A DNA stretch of 12,587 nucleotides from Bacteroidota bacterium (GCA_026391115.1 JAPLER010000079.1:1-12587), one strand, 5' to 3'; positions 1 to 8,356 are shown, counted from the stretch's first letter. The notes: generated by a model not told the origin, from the sequence alone. Numbers and translations: made by a program.

Positions 1-1
1 C

Positions 2-625
2 TGTTTTTTTTCTTTTTCTCAAAAAAATGATTCACTAAATACTTTACAGATAGATAGTAATAAAACTATTAACAAGCCAAGTTTAGCAGAGAATAAACCC
101 ATAAAAAAAACAAACCACAACCCTAAAATTGCAACACGTCGTTCACTTATTTTACCAGGCTGGGGACAAGCTTATAATAAAGAGTACTGGAAGATACCTT
201 TGGTATATGGTGCATTATCTATTCCTACAATAACATTTATTTATAATAAAGATATTTACCAAGAAGCTAAGAATGCTTATGAATTAAGATATATAGCAAG
301 TTTATCAACTGCTACACATCAAGATACACTTAACGTTCAAGCTTTAGATAGTAAATATCAAAAAGCTGATATTAATGCAATACAAACATTAAGAAATGCT
401 GCACGACGTGATAGAGATTATTCCATATTTTGGTTTTTGGTAGTTTGGGGTTTAAATGTTGCAGATGCAACTGTATTTGGACATTTAAAAGACTTTGATG
501 TCAGCAATAATTTATCCTTAAACATTAAGCCACAATATAATCCCTTCACTAAAACACCTGCTTTAAACTTTACCTTTAGTTTGAAAAATACAAAGAAAGA
601 ATTGGTTCCTTTATTTGGAAAATAA
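2..625 (+). CDS. DUF5683 family membrane protein, 5' end cut by the window
   Basis: The frame is open to the left edge, leaving 207 residues and no start codon in view; the first ATG/TTG-type codon (TTG at 200) lies inside the conserved domain and is not the start. The first residues, CFFSFSQ, look like the end of a signal peptide, so only a short N-terminal piece is missing. After a polar linker comes the DUF5683 core, opening with RRSLILPGWGQAYNKEYWK (visible residues 46-64). Two hydrophobic segments follow: one around IPLVYGALSIPTITFIY and one around SIFWFLVVWGLNVADA, the latter leading into the family's typical VFGHLKDFDVS stretch. Biochemical function is unknown. From general knowledge the family is common in Bacteroidota and often sits near parB, dapB and lepB; those genes would lie to the left, outside this window. 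The family call is confident, any role is not. Confidence 0.82.
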   Translation, partial: CFFSFSQKNDSLNTLQIDSNKTINKPSLAENKPIKKTNHNPKIATRRSLILPGWGQAYNKEYWKIPLVYGALSIPTITFIYNKDIYQEAKNAYELRYIASLSTATHQDTLNVQALDSKYQKADINAIQTLRNAARRDRDYSIFWFLVVWGLNVADATVFGHLKDFDVSNNLSLNIKPQYNPFTKTPALNFTFSLKNTKKELVPLFGK

Positions 626-645
626 GATAATAGAATTTTCAATTT

Positions 646-677
646 TTGATACAAAAAACAATAACCATCTATATTTG
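646..677 (+). promoter_or_regulatory. Predicted Bacteroidota-type promoter of the metH module
   Basis: A TTTTTG run ending at 648 supplies the -33 TTG. It is followed after 21 bases by TATATTTG (670-677), an exact match to the Bacteroidota -7 consensus TAnnTTTG. The expected transcription start is about 682-685, exactly where the first leader hairpin begins, leaving a 5' leader of about 140 bases before the ATG at 823. The consensus match is seen in the sequence; activity is inferred. Confidence 0.6.
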
Positions 678-683
678 CAACAA

Positions 684-780
684 GCAGGCAGATTTGTTTA
701 TTGTTCGGCCTGCAACATTTCTACGCTTAAGTGAACTAATAAACAAACTTCTACATTTTAGAGTTATCATTCATTTAAGC
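684..780 (+). promoter_or_regulatory. Possible structured leader RNA (two stems with a loop-loop pairing) upstream of the metH module
   Basis: Three complementary pairs can be read directly. Stem P1 is GCAGGC (684-689) with GCCTGC (708-713) around an 18-base loop. Stem P2 is GCTTAAGTGA (725-734) with TCATTTAAGC (771-780), ten pairs including one G-U. The P1 loop segment TTTGTTTATT (693-702) is perfectly complementary over ten bases to AATAAACAAA (738-747) inside the P2 loop, which would make a kissing-loop or pseudoknot fold. The element starts at the predicted transcription start and ends about 40 bases before the metH ATG, where a cis-regulatory RNA would be expected. I could not match it to cobalamin, SAM-I or SAM-II consensus elements. 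The A+T richness makes chance pairing possible, so the fold and any ligand (SAM, SAH or cobalamin would be natural guesses) are inference. Confidence 0.42.
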
Positions 781-822
781 CCAAGTAATTTAATTTTTGA
801 TTATTAATTATTGTACTGATTT

Positions 823-1836
823 ATGGCAAACATTTATAACGAATTAGAAAAAAAAATTTTAGTAATTGATGGTGCTATGGGCACTATGATTCAAAGAAGA
901 AAGTTGACTGAAGAAGATTACAGAGGTGAGCGATTTAAAGATTGGAAAATAGATGTTAAAGGCAATAATGATTTGTTAAATATTACGCAACCACACATTA
1001 TAACTGCGATACACAAAGAATATTTAGAAGCTGGTGCAGATATTATTGAAACCAATACTTTCAGTAGCACAAGCATTGCAATGGCCGATTATGAGATGCA
1101 AGATTTAGCTTACGAATTAAATGTTGCTGCTGCAAAATGTGCTAGAAAAGCTATTGAAGAATACAATTCCCAATTCCCAATTCCTAATCTTAAATTTGTT
1201 GCTGGTGCAATTGGCCCTTTAAATAAAACACTTTCATTAAGCCCAGATGTAAATAACCCAGGGTTTAGAGCTATTAGTTTTGATGAAGTTGTTGCAGCAT
1301 ATTATGAACAAATTAGTGGATTGGTTGATGGTGGCGTTGATTTACTTTTAATTGAAACAATTTTTGATACTTTAAATGCTAAGGCCGCAATATTTTCTTG
1401 TAAAAAATATTTTAAAGAAACAGGAAAGTCTTTGCCCATAATGATTTCAGGCACTATTACAGATGCAAGTGGAAGAACATTAAGTGGACAAACACTTGAA
1501 GCTTTTTATGTATCAGTATCTCACGCAAAACCTTTAAGTGTTGGTTTAAACTGTGCTTTAGGTGCACAAGAAATGAGACAGCATATTGAAGAACTCTCAC
1601 AAATTGCTAGTTGTTATACAAGTGCATATCCAAATGCTGGTTTACCAAATGCAATGGGAGAATATGATGAAGAACCACACCAAACTGCACACTTTATTGA
1701 AGAATGGGCAAAAGAAGGTTTTGTAAATATTGTTGGTGGGTGCTGTGGTACTACTCCACCACATATTAAGCATATTGCAGATGCAGTGAGAAATATTGTT
1801 CCAAGAATAAAACCAATTTTAGAAGTTAGTCTTTAG
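823..1836 (+). CDS. metH: Split methionine synthase: homocysteine/zinc-binding module of MetH
   Basis: This 337-residue protein matches the N-terminal homocysteine S-methyltransferase domain of cobalamin-dependent methionine synthase. The barrel opens with ILVIDGAMGTMIQ (residues 12-24). Further on are ETNTFSST (76-83), FVAGAIGPLNKTLSL (125-139) and the MetH-like GLPNAMGEYDE (273-283). The three zinc-binding cysteines are present: C244 in GLNCALG, and C307 and C308 in GGCCGT. The protein ends right after the barrel. Full-length MetH, about 1200 residues, continues with folate, cobalamin and reactivation domains; these must come from another polypeptide, a split known in Bacteroidota. The second half usually lies next door, but here the next gene is argS. 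Residues 113-123 form a linker encoded by a heptanucleotide repeat. The ATG at 823 is well placed, just ahead of the conserved domain. It could also be a stand-alone methyltransferase, but the sequence is MetH-like. Confidence 0.9.
   Translation: MANIYNELEKKILVIDGAMGTMIQRRKLTEEDYRGERFKDWKIDVKGNNDLLNITQPHIITAIHKEYLEAGADIIETNTFSSTSIAMADYEMQDLAYELNVAAAKCARKAIEEYNSQFPIPNLKFVAGAIGPLNKTLSLSPDVNNPGFRAISFDEVVAAYYEQISGLVDGGVDLLLIETIFDTLNAKAAIFSCKKYFKETGKSLPIMISGTITDASGRTLSGQTLEAFYVSVSHAKPLSVGLNCALGAQEMRQHIEELSQIASCYTSAYPNAGLPNAMGEYDEEPHQTAHFIEEWAKEGFVNIVGGCCGTTPPHIKHIADAVRNIVPRIKPILEVSL
1164..1184 (+). repeat. Three perfect copies of the heptamer CAATTCC inside metH
   Basis: CAATTCC is repeated at 1164, 1171 and 1178, followed by a decayed fourth copy (TAATCTT). 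Three copies of seven bases equal seven codons, so the reading frame is kept. The repeat encodes part of the linker EYNSQFPIPNL between a helix and the FVAGAIGP strand of the barrel, where extra residues should be tolerated. Confidence 0.85.
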
Positions 1837-1898
1837 TCTTTTGGTAAATGTCTTTAGCGAGATGCAAAGACCAAAGACCAAAGACCAAAGACCAAAGA
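1829..1898 (+). repeat. Heptamer tandem repeat (CAAAGAC, 4.9 copies) with a degenerate inverted arm between metH and argS
   Basis: CAAAGAC occurs four times in perfect tandem from 1865 to 1892, with a fifth partial copy to 1898. The preceding stretch holds GTCTTT at 1829 and 1850 and GTCTTTTGGT at 1836-1845, roughly the reverse complement of the array, so the RNA could form an imperfect stem of about 15 pairs with a small bulge. The left arm begins in the last sense codons of metH (AGT CTT TAG), and the array ends eight bases before the argS ATG. A hairpin here could affect argS translation or mRNA processing; that is inference. Confidence 0.85.
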
Positions 1899-1906
1899 AA
1901 ATAAAA

Positions 1907-3682
1907 ATGAGTATTACATTAAAAATAAAAGAAGCTACAACGCAAGCCATTAAAGAATTATATCAAACTGACTTTGGTATAAATGATATTTTGGTAAATG
2001 CAACAAAGCCAGAGTTTGAAGGAGATTACACAGTAGTTTTATTTTCATTTATAAAACAATTAAAAAAATCGCCTGAGGTTTTGGGTAGTGAAATCGGCGA
2101 ATATTTAGTTAAAAATAACAACCAAATTTTTTCATCATTTAATGTAATAAAAGGCTTTTTAAATTTGGTTGTAACAGATAATTATTGGTTAGATTTTTTA
2201 TATACAAACTATACCAATGAACAATTTGGATACAAGACAAAAAGCAATAAAAAAGTAATGGTTGAATATGCTTCGCCAAACACAAACAAACCATTACATC
2301 TTGGACATTTAAGAAACATTTTTTTAGGTTGGAGTATTGCTGAAATATTTAAAGCTAATGGTTATGATACAATAAAAACTTGTATTGTAAATGATAGAGG
2401 TATTCATATTTGTAAAAGTATGATTGCCTGGCAAATGTTTGCAAATGGTGCAACACCACAAAGCACCAATACAAAAGGCGACCATTTTGTGGGTGATTAT
2501 TATGTGAAGTTTAATGATGAATATAAACTTGAAATTGAAAAGTTGGTTAGTAATGGAATGGCAAAAGAACAAGCAGAAAAAGAAGCACCAATTTTTAAAG
2601 CAGCACAACAAATGCTTGTTGACTGGGAAGCTGGAAAACCAGAAGTGATAAAGCTTTGGAAAGAAATGAATAGTTGGGTATATGAAGGTTTTGATACAAC
2701 TTATAAAACAATTGGTGCTGATTTTCATAAAACATATTACGAGAGCAACACTTATTTATTAGGAAAGAAAATTGTGCAAGAAGGATTAACAAAAAATGTT
2801 TTTGTGCAAGATGAAGACAATAGCGTTTGGATAGATTTAACCAATGATGGATTGGACAGAAAAATTGTTCAACGTAAAGATGGCACAAGTGTTTACATCA
2901 CTCAAGACATAGGCTTAGCAGAACAAAAATTTGAAGAGTATGGTTGCGATAAAAGCATTTATGTAATTGGTGATGAGCAGAATTATCATATGAAAGTTTT
3001 AAAACTTATTTGCCAAAAATTACATTTACCAAGTGCAGATGGCATTGAACATTTAAGTTATGGAATGGTTGAATTACCAACAGGAAAAATGAAAAGCAGA
3101 GAAGGTACTGTTGTTGATGCTGATGATATTGTTAACGAAATGACAAGTATTGCCAAACTAAGAACGGAAGAGCTTGGCAAGGTTAAAGACTTTACACCAC
3201 AAGAACTTGATGAACTTTGCAAAGCAATTGGTTTAGGTGCTTTGAAGTTTTTTTTACTACGTGTTGACCCTAAAAAGAAAATGATTTTTAATCCTGAAGA
3301 AAGTATAGATTTTCAAGGATTTACTGGTACTTTTATACAATTTACTTTTGCTCGAATAAAATCTATTTTAAGAAAAGTAGAAGATGTTTCTCCAACATTA
3401 ACGTCAATCAATTTACTAAAATTAGAAAAAGATTTGTTAGTAAGTATTGAACAATTTGAAAAAATAATTGAAGAAGCTGCCTTGGAAAATGACCCTTCCA
3501 AAATTGCAATTTTTGTTTATGAAGTAGCTAAGTTATTCAGTTCATTTTACAATGAACATTCAATAGCAAATGCAGAAAGCGAAGTGAAAAAAGCATTGAG
3601 AATACAACTTGCAAAACTTACAGCCACAACAATACAAAACGCTATGCGATTGCTAGGAATTGATATGCCATCAAGAATGTAA
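1907..3682 (+). CDS. argS: Arginyl-tRNA synthetase
   Basis: A class I aminoacyl-tRNA synthetase of 591 residues, the usual size, which charges tRNA-Arg with arginine in the cytoplasm. The N-terminal additional domain covers about residues 1-110. The catalytic domain opens with VEYASPNTNKPLHLGHLR, including the HIGH-box version HLGH at 131-134. The KMSKS equivalent is GKMKSREGT (393-401), the usual ArgRS form. The C-terminal anticodon-binding DALR domain starts near FTFARIKSILRK (480-491) and ends with the typical LGIDMPSRM. The start is taken as the ATG at 1907. The frame stays open upstream to a TTG at 1841, but that stretch only translates the tandem repeat (QRPKTKDQRPKK) and is not part of the family. 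The gene lies 70 bases after metH on the same strand, so cotranscription is plausible. Confidence 0.96.
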   Translation: MSITLKIKEATTQAIKELYQTDFGINDILVNATKPEFEGDYTVVLFSFIKQLKKSPEVLGSEIGEYLVKNNNQIFSSFNVIKGFLNLVVTDNYWLDFLYTNYTNEQFGYKTKSNKKVMVEYASPNTNKPLHLGHLRNIFLGWSIAEIFKANGYDTIKTCIVNDRGIHICKSMIAWQMFANGATPQSTNTKGDHFVGDYYVKFNDEYKLEIEKLVSNGMAKEQAEKEAPIFKAAQQMLVDWEAGKPEVIKLWKEMNSWVYEGFDTTYKTIGADFHKTYYESNTYLLGKKIVQEGLTKNVFVQDEDNSVWIDLTNDGLDRKIVQRKDGTSVYITQDIGLAEQKFEEYGCDKSIYVIGDEQNYHMKVLKLICQKLHLPSADGIEHLSYGMVELPTGKMKSREGTVVDADDIVNEMTSIAKLRTEELGKVKDFTPQELDELCKAIGLGALKFFLLRVDPKKKMIFNPEESIDFQGFTGTFIQFTFARIKSILRKVEDVSPTLTSINLLKLEKDLLVSIEQFEKIIEEAALENDPSKIAIFVYEVAKLFSSFYNEHSIANAESEVKKALRIQLAKLTATTIQNAMRLLGIDMPSRM

Positions 3683-3696
3683 CATTAATAGTTGAA

Positions 3697-4694
3697 TCAA
3701 AATCTTGGAGAGGTACATTTCATAGCTCTTTCATTTTTATCAATTCGATTATAAATTCCATTCCAAGTAATTGATAATTCGTAAGCACTTCTAAAAGCTG
3801 AATAATTAACTAAATTTGAGGTTGTAGCATCGTAGTTAAACATTACCTGAAAGCTATTTAATTGAAAACCTAATGCTGGTGAAATGGCATCTTTATTTCT
3901 ATAATATACTCCATACAATAATTGAGTACTTCCTCCTTCGCCACTTAAATTATATTGCCCATTTAAACCCAATACCAACTCGCTAGAAGTACTGATACTA
4001 CTATAATACACCATTGGGCTTAAAATAGCTACATCATTTAGTTTTATTGTTGCATTAATAAAACCATTATACCTACTACTCAACTTTGCATTAACAGTTG
4101 AAGGGTTAAAAAAAGTTTCAGCAGGATTATTTATGTGCATAGCACTAATGCCTAAATTAAAATAAAAATTATCATTTGCATACCAACTATAATTTATACC
4201 TGCATTCAAATCTATATAGCTAGCATTATTAGTTACAAAAGGCTCACCACTTGGTGCATCAATATCAAAAAATTTATCGTTCCATTGATTGTCAAATGTA
4301 AGTTTGGTGTAATCAATTCTTTTTTGAACAAGCCCACCACTAATACCAAAACTCAATAAATTATTATCATCAATCATTGTATGATAAGCAATATTGCCAA
4401 ATGCTTTTATCGATGTTAAACTACCTGTACCAGCAACATCATTTAACAATATTCCACCAATACCTAACCAACTAGTTTCTAATTTTCTTTTCATCAATTG
4501 AGCATCGCCCCAAGCACTAAAAGTTTTATAAGGAACATTTGTGCCTGCCCATTGTGTTCTATTATTAATGCCTAATCTATAATCATAAAAATTAGAAAAG
4601 CCAGTATTTGCAGGATTTACAAGTAATGGAGAGTTATTGTAAAAAATAAAAATGCAAATGCAAAAAATTTTAATATGTAACTTGTTACTCTCAA
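3697..4694 (-). pseudogene. PorP/SprF family outer-membrane protein gene, frame broken near the signal peptide
   Basis: The main frame, read leftwards, encodes a PorP/SprF-type barrel. Its conserved start (NNSPLLVNPANTGF, then NRTQW, then PYKTFSAWGDAQL) lies well before the first usable start codons, TTG at 4497 and ATG at 4494. No ATG, GTG or TTG exists in that frame back to its stop at 4725-4723. A neighbouring frame starts with TTG at 4694 and gives a convincing signal peptide (M/L-RVTSYILKFFAFAFLFF), but stops at 4619-4617. One extra base in the T6 run at 4641-4646 would join them into 332 residues, a normal size. Even then the usual AQDPxFSQF motif after the signal peptide would be missing, suggesting a small deletion. 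The gene lies 41 bases after the large T9SS cargo gene, the usual place for its PorP/SprF partner. It may be a real pseudogene, a homopolymer sequencing error or a slippage site. Confidence 0.72.
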
Positions 4695-4735
4695 TATTGT
4701 TTTTTCTTTTTAAATACTGTTCTTAAAAAAATATT

Positions 4736-7700
4736 TTATCTAAGTAAAGTAATGTCTCCAGTCTTCACATCTTGTTTATCATCCCAAAATTCTACTTTTA
4801 AAGTGTAATGATATACATCTTGTGGTTGCACTTCTCCTTTATACGTTCCATCCCAACCATCGCTTAAATTATTGCTGGCAAACATTAATATTCCCCAACG
4901 ATTATATATTTCCCATTTAATTGTTTTTATTCCATATCCTCTCACGTAAATTCTATCATTTTTACCATCACCATTTGGAGAGAATGCACTTGGCACGTCA
5001 TATAATTGCGATACACGAGCATTTACAGGCTTACAAATAGTATCTGTACAGTTGTATAAATTAAACACTTTAAGGCAAGCATTAAATGTTTTGGTTAGTT
5101 GATACAAATGTTTTATGGGCAAGTTTTTGTTACTAGTAACTATTGTATCGCCATCACCAAAAGTCCAGATATAGTTGATAGCACCAGTTGATTGATTTAT
5201 AAAATTAACAGGGGTATTTATTTTTGGTGGATTAGGTGTAAATACAAAATCTGCCTTAGGTGAAATACTCACTTCAATTTGAAAACTAATACTATCGACC
5301 TTGTTACAACTGGATAAATTAAACGCGTACAGAGTGACTGTATATAAGCCAGAGCCACCAAATAAATGTTTAGGATTTTTATCAGTTGAAGAACTGTTAT
5401 CTCCAAAGATCCATAAGAAACTTTCACCACCCAAAGACTCATTTGTAAATTGCATTGGTGCAGACAAGCACCCCTTTGGTGGTGGGGTAAATTTAGCTTT
5501 TACGTTTGCGATTATTTCAAATTGAAAAAACACGGTATCTGGTGTATTGCAATAATTTGTATCTACCAATGCCATCCAACCTTTATAAAAACCTGGGGCT
5601 GGATAAGGGTGAGTTTTAGTACCATAGCCCATTTGTTGTACAGCACTGCCGTCACCAAAGTAAATATTAAAAGAGTTGGATTTAAATGGTTTAGAATTTG
5701 GTGCAATTGACCCTGTGTTATCAAATTCATAAGTATTAGAAACGCAGTCTCCTATTTTCTTATATATAACTTTAAGTTTTGCACTATCACTTCTTATTCT
5801 CATAATTCTGCAACTTGTATCAACAATATTGCATGTTGAAGAGTCTATAGACACTACACAAACTTTATACAATCCAGTGTTTTTGTAAATATGTGATGTG
5901 TCTGGTTTAGTAGTTGTTCCAATTGGGCTTCCATCACCAAAGTTCCAGGTATAACTAATACCTAGAGCTAAAGTATCTGTAAATTTTATTGATAATGGAA
6001 CACAACCACTAGTATCTCCATTTACACCCTTAATGCTTGAGCTGACACCTGCACCAACACCACTTAAATTAAATGCAATTTTTACAGCGGCAAGGTTGCA
6101 TCTATCAGATTTATTTATTTCTGACCACGCTCCTAGCGTAGTTGGGAAAAGATCGTTTGGTCCAAAACAATTACCACAAAGACTTTGATAAATTATGCCA
6201 TCTTTATCAAATCTACTAGTTCCACCATCAACATGGTCATTTGAATTACCCCCTTTTTGCCCCATAAAGTCACCATACAATTGCGACTTTGCACCTCTTT
6301 CTAAAACAAAAAAATAAAAGTCACTACCGTCAGTTGTTTTTTGCAAAGCATTTGAAGTTATCGGCAAACCAGTTGTTCCAGCGTTTTGATAATTCTGTCC
6401 AGTATTTATAATCCCGCCCCATCCACTAACATATACATTTTCACATCTATCTACTAAAAAAGCAGTAGGCGAAATATTAGGAGCTGCACTACCAGTACCA
6501 AATACTGTAGAATATACATAAGCACTTAAATCACTTTTTAACTTACCAATGAATTGTTTGCCAAAATTATTTGAATAATTGGCATTAATAACTGGCCAAA
6601 CTCCTACTGTTGTACCCATTATATATGGAAAACCAAATTTATCAAATTGAATTCCGTAGATATTTTCTGCTTGATTGGTACCAACAAATGTTGACTTTAA
6701 AAGTTGAGTGCCATTACTATTTAAAATAGCAATAAATCCATCACAATCTCCTCCATTAAAACTATTGCTTAAAACACCAGTTTTATCTCCAGGAAAATTT
6801 GAACTTGCTGTACCACCTGCAATGTAAATATTTTGATTTATTGGATTTACAGACAATACAAAACCTGCATCATCTTTATCTCCACCCAAATAAGTACTTG
6901 TAATAATATTAGATAAATTATTATTTGCTTTAATAAAAACCGCATCTTGCTTACGAGACATTGAACTGCTTGCACCACCATTGCTTTGTTGAAATGCATT
7001 TGCAGTCACAAAAAAATCAGTTGACTGTGTGCAAGATGCTAATAAAATGTTTCCAGAATTATCTACAATCACTTCACTTCTTGCGTCATCTCCATAATTT
7101 CTATTTAAAGATAAAGTTCCTTGAACAGGAAGTGATGCGTACTTAGCCTTAATATTCATTCCATCATCTTTGGTTCCACCAACTACAATAGATGCTGTAA
7201 TATTACCAGAGTTGTCTAATTTAGTTAATATAATATCTCTTCCTCCACCAGGTCCAAAAATTGGAGATGTTTTAGGATAATCTGTAGAATTGGTTCTTCC
7301 TGCAATAATTAAATTGTTGTTAGCATCAACTATTAGACTATGAGGTTGTTCATTACCAATAGCTCCTCCAATATAAGTGGCATATAATCTATTTGTGCCA
7401 GATGAATTAAATTTAATTATTCCAATATCGTAATCTGCAGGATCTCCATCATTGGTGTTATTGCCCCCCTTATAAGAAGAACCATTTGTTACGGGAAATC
7501 CTGATGCAAATACTATTCCTCCTCCATAAAAATTTCCAGCGGCATCATAAGTTGCAGTAAAACCCCAGTTATCTGCTGTGCTTCCACTAAATGTTGCAAA
7601 TACTTTAATGGGGTCAATGATTAATGTTTGATTTTTATCGTAATCATCTACTTTAAAACTTATAATATTGCCAGTAAGTTTATAGCTACAATTAATCTCT

Positions 7701-8356
7701 TTTTTGCCTTGATTAGTTGGCTGAAATGTATAAGGCTCCATTTCTTTTTCTGTTGTTACAGATGTGATAATTTCAAGTTTGCCTTTTTTAATTTTTAAGT
7801 CATTTGCACCATCAAAAATCAATGCTATTTGATTGGGATTACCTCCTTGATGAACAATAAAATCATATTTTAAACTACCATTATTTGTATAATATCTTAT
7901 ATCAATATTAGGGTAAATATTTTTGTAGGTAATTGCTTGAAAAATTTTGCAACCACTAGCCCATTTACTTTTATCATTACCAATAAAATAATTATTATAA
8001 GTGTCTGCTGGTTTTTCTGAAATAGCTTCTGGGTTTGGATTTGCACCCAAAAAACTCACTTCATAAACGTGGCTATGTAAACCTAAATTAGTTTGAGATG
8101 TTTGTTTTGCTTTACTATTATTTCCTGATGGATGGTAAAAATTTGCGATTGCTTCTAAGTCACTAGTATTGTGTTGTAACATTCTATAGCCACCGTCTGG
8201 CTTTAATGCTATTGCACCAGTTTTCATCTCACCTTTAAATGCAATATTTTTTACCCATTGACCTTTGTTTTCAACAAATTCCAAATATTGAGAATATGAA
8301 TATTCTTTGCTAAAGAGTACAAATAAGAAGATTATAGTTATTTTCTTAAAATTCAT
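4736..8356 (-). CDS. Large secreted PKD-repeat protein with T9SS type B sorting domain
   Basis: A 1206-residue exported protein. A signal peptide (about residues 1-23, MNFKKITIIFLFVLFSK and on to SYSQ) precedes an N-terminal domain of about 25-250 beginning EFVENKGQWVKNIAFKG and containing NYFIGNDKSKWASG and YPNIDIRYYTNNGSLKYDFIVH, typical of the DUF7948 type. Residues about 255-760 hold beta-propeller-like (SBBP-type) repeats with blades such as ATYIGG and STYLGGDKDDAG. Four PKD-type domains start near 771, 860, 951 and 1034, marked by WNFGDGS, IYFGDGS, WIFGDNS and WTFGDGD. The last 91 residues are the gliding-motility-associated type B sorting domain (AFSPNGDGKND, IYNRWG, DGWDG, VYHYTL). 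The protein should cross the outer membrane by the T9SS and stay on the cell surface or be released. No catalytic motif is visible; an adhesin or structural role is likely but unproven. Confidence 0.9.
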   Translation of the reverse strand: MNFKKITIIFLFVLFSKEYSYSQYLEFVENKGQWVKNIAFKGEMKTGAIALKPDGGYRMLQHNTSDLEAIANFYHPSGNNSKAKQTSQTNLGLHSHVYEVSFLGANPNPEAISEKPADTYNNYFIGNDKSKWASGCKIFQAITYKNIYPNIDIRYYTNNGSLKYDFIVHQGGNPNQIALIFDGANDLKIKKGKLEIITSVTTEKEMEPYTFQPTNQGKKEINCSYKLTGNIISFKVDDYDKNQTLIIDPIKVFATFSGSTADNWGFTATYDAAGNFYGGGIVFASGFPVTNGSSYKGGNNTNDGDPADYDIGIIKFNSSGTNRLYATYIGGAIGNEQPHSLIVDANNNLIIAGRTNSTDYPKTSPIFGPGGGRDIILTKLDNSGNITASIVVGGTKDDGMNIKAKYASLPVQGTLSLNRNYGDDARSEVIVDNSGNILLASCTQSTDFFVTANAFQQSNGGASSSMSRKQDAVFIKANNNLSNIITSTYLGGDKDDAGFVLSVNPINQNIYIAGGTASSNFPGDKTGVLSNSFNGGDCDGFIAILNSNGTQLLKSTFVGTNQAENIYGIQFDKFGFPYIMGTTVGVWPVINANYSNNFGKQFIGKLKSDLSAYVYSTVFGTGSAAPNISPTAFLVDRCENVYVSGWGGIINTGQNYQNAGTTGLPITSNALQKTTDGSDFYFFVLERGAKSQLYGDFMGQKGGNSNDHVDGGTSRFDKDGIIYQSLCGNCFGPNDLFPTTLGAWSEINKSDRCNLAAVKIAFNLSGVGAGVSSSIKGVNGDTSGCVPLSIKFTDTLALGISYTWNFGDGSPIGTTTKPDTSHIYKNTGLYKVCVVSIDSSTCNIVDTSCRIMRIRSDSAKLKVIYKKIGDCVSNTYEFDNTGSIAPNSKPFKSNSFNIYFGDGSAVQQMGYGTKTHPYPAPGFYKGWMALVDTNYCNTPDTVFFQFEIIANVKAKFTPPPKGCLSAPMQFTNESLGGESFLWIFGDNSSSTDKNPKHLFGGSGLYTVTLYAFNLSSCNKVDSISFQIEVSISPKADFVFTPNPPKINTPVNFINQSTGAINYIWTFGDGDTIVTSNKNLPIKHLYQLTKTFNACLKVFNLYNCTDTICKPVNARVSQLYDVPSAFSPNGDGKNDRIYVRGYGIKTIKWEIYNRWGILMFASNNLSDGWDGTYKGEVQPQDVYHYTLKVEFWDDKQDVKTGDITLLR

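Noticed and set aside
684..780. A cobalamin, SAM-I or SAM-II riboswitch in front of metH
   Set aside because: No B12-box-like or SAM-I core sequence could be seen. The P1 loop begins with GATTTG, which recalls the SAM-II loop as I remember it, but the conserved GCTAAA-type strand after the stem is missing and the pairing topology differs.
1829..1898. The repeat hairpin as a rho-independent terminator of metH
   Set aside because: No T-run follows the 3' arm (the next bases are AAAATAAAAATG), and argS begins immediately.
1865..1898. A CRISPR-like array
   Set aside because: The units are seven bases with no spacers; it is a simple tandem repeat.
1841..1906. A longer argS starting at TTG 1841
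   Set aside because: The extra 22 residues are only the translated tandem repeat and have no counterpart in ArgRS; the ATG at 1907 gives the normal length.
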